From Chloroflexota bacterium (GTDB lineage Bacteria; Chloroflexota; Dehalococcoidia; Lucifugimonadales; CATQGZ01): a DNA stretch of 5,507 nt. Made by a program: the position numbers and the translations under genes. The DNA is taken from contig JAQBTI010000168.1 of the NCBI GenBank assembly GCA_027624995.1, forward strand, positions 1-5,507. Direction: 5' to 3'. Each line of letters starts with the position of its first letter. Position 1 is the first letter of the stretch. Under the pieces are notes generated by a model. That model did no database searches and was not told the origin of the DNA. It was given only the letters and a program-made list of their open reading frames with translations. Positions 5,502 through 5,507 of this stretch are shown one piece after another.

Positions 5502-5507
5502 TGTCGT
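5501..5507 (+). CDS. Start of a downstream gene, cut by the window edge
   Basis: ATG at 5501-5503 shares its A with the TGA stop of the preceding gene and has a strong GAGGAGG ten bases upstream. Only Met-Ser and one base are inside the window, so nothing can be said of the product. The overlap suggests it is co-transcribed and coupled with the small membrane protein. Confidence 0.45.

Overview
The window reads as chromosomal DNA from a moderately GC-rich (about 58-60% by eye) free-living bacterium. The gene content is a CRTAC1-type FG-GAP protein, an unlinked ACR3 arsenite pump and a SelA-like PLP enzyme. This mix is common in uncultivated soil and marine lineages, but nothing in the sequence fixes a phylum. 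I see no rRNA, tRNA, CRISPR array, insertion sequence or phage gene.

Layout. Positions 1-153 hold no gene I can support. Positions 154-2425 (minus) are one large gene for an exported or membrane-anchored protein: an N-terminal anchor, a helical TPR-like region, seven calcium-binding FG-GAP/VCBS repeats and a C-terminal ASPIC/UnbV domain. A +1 frameshift at an AAA run (403-405) splits it, so the first frame stops at 392 while the rest of the ASPIC/UnbV domain continues in the next frame to 154. Positions 2426-2717 are a divergent intergenic region with several short inverted repeats. Positions 2718-3836 (plus) encode an ACR3-type arsenite efflux permease with its diagnostic cysteine and glutamate. 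No arsR, arsC or arsM lies beside it within the window.

Between the permease and the next, convergent gene lies a short open stretch (about 3842-3916, plus) that reads like the last two dozen residues of a TIM-barrel amidohydrolase, apparently the relic of a lost gene. Positions 3935-5119 (minus) encode a SelA/DgaE-like fold-type I PLP enzyme. Its real start is the ATG at 5119, just after a strong Shine-Dalgarno, not the longer upstream frame. Positions 5298-5501 (plus) encode a 67-residue single-helix membrane protein of unknown role. Its stop overlaps the start of a further gene that runs off the window.

The genes do not form one pathway. The only multi-gene unit suggested is the small membrane protein plus the truncated downstream gene. 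The FG-GAP and ACR3 genes share a divergent regulatory region, which could link their expression but need not. I do not see a convincing new biological system. The points most worth checking are the frameshift, the amidohydrolase relic, the dyads ahead of the lone arsenite pump and the coupled small membrane protein.
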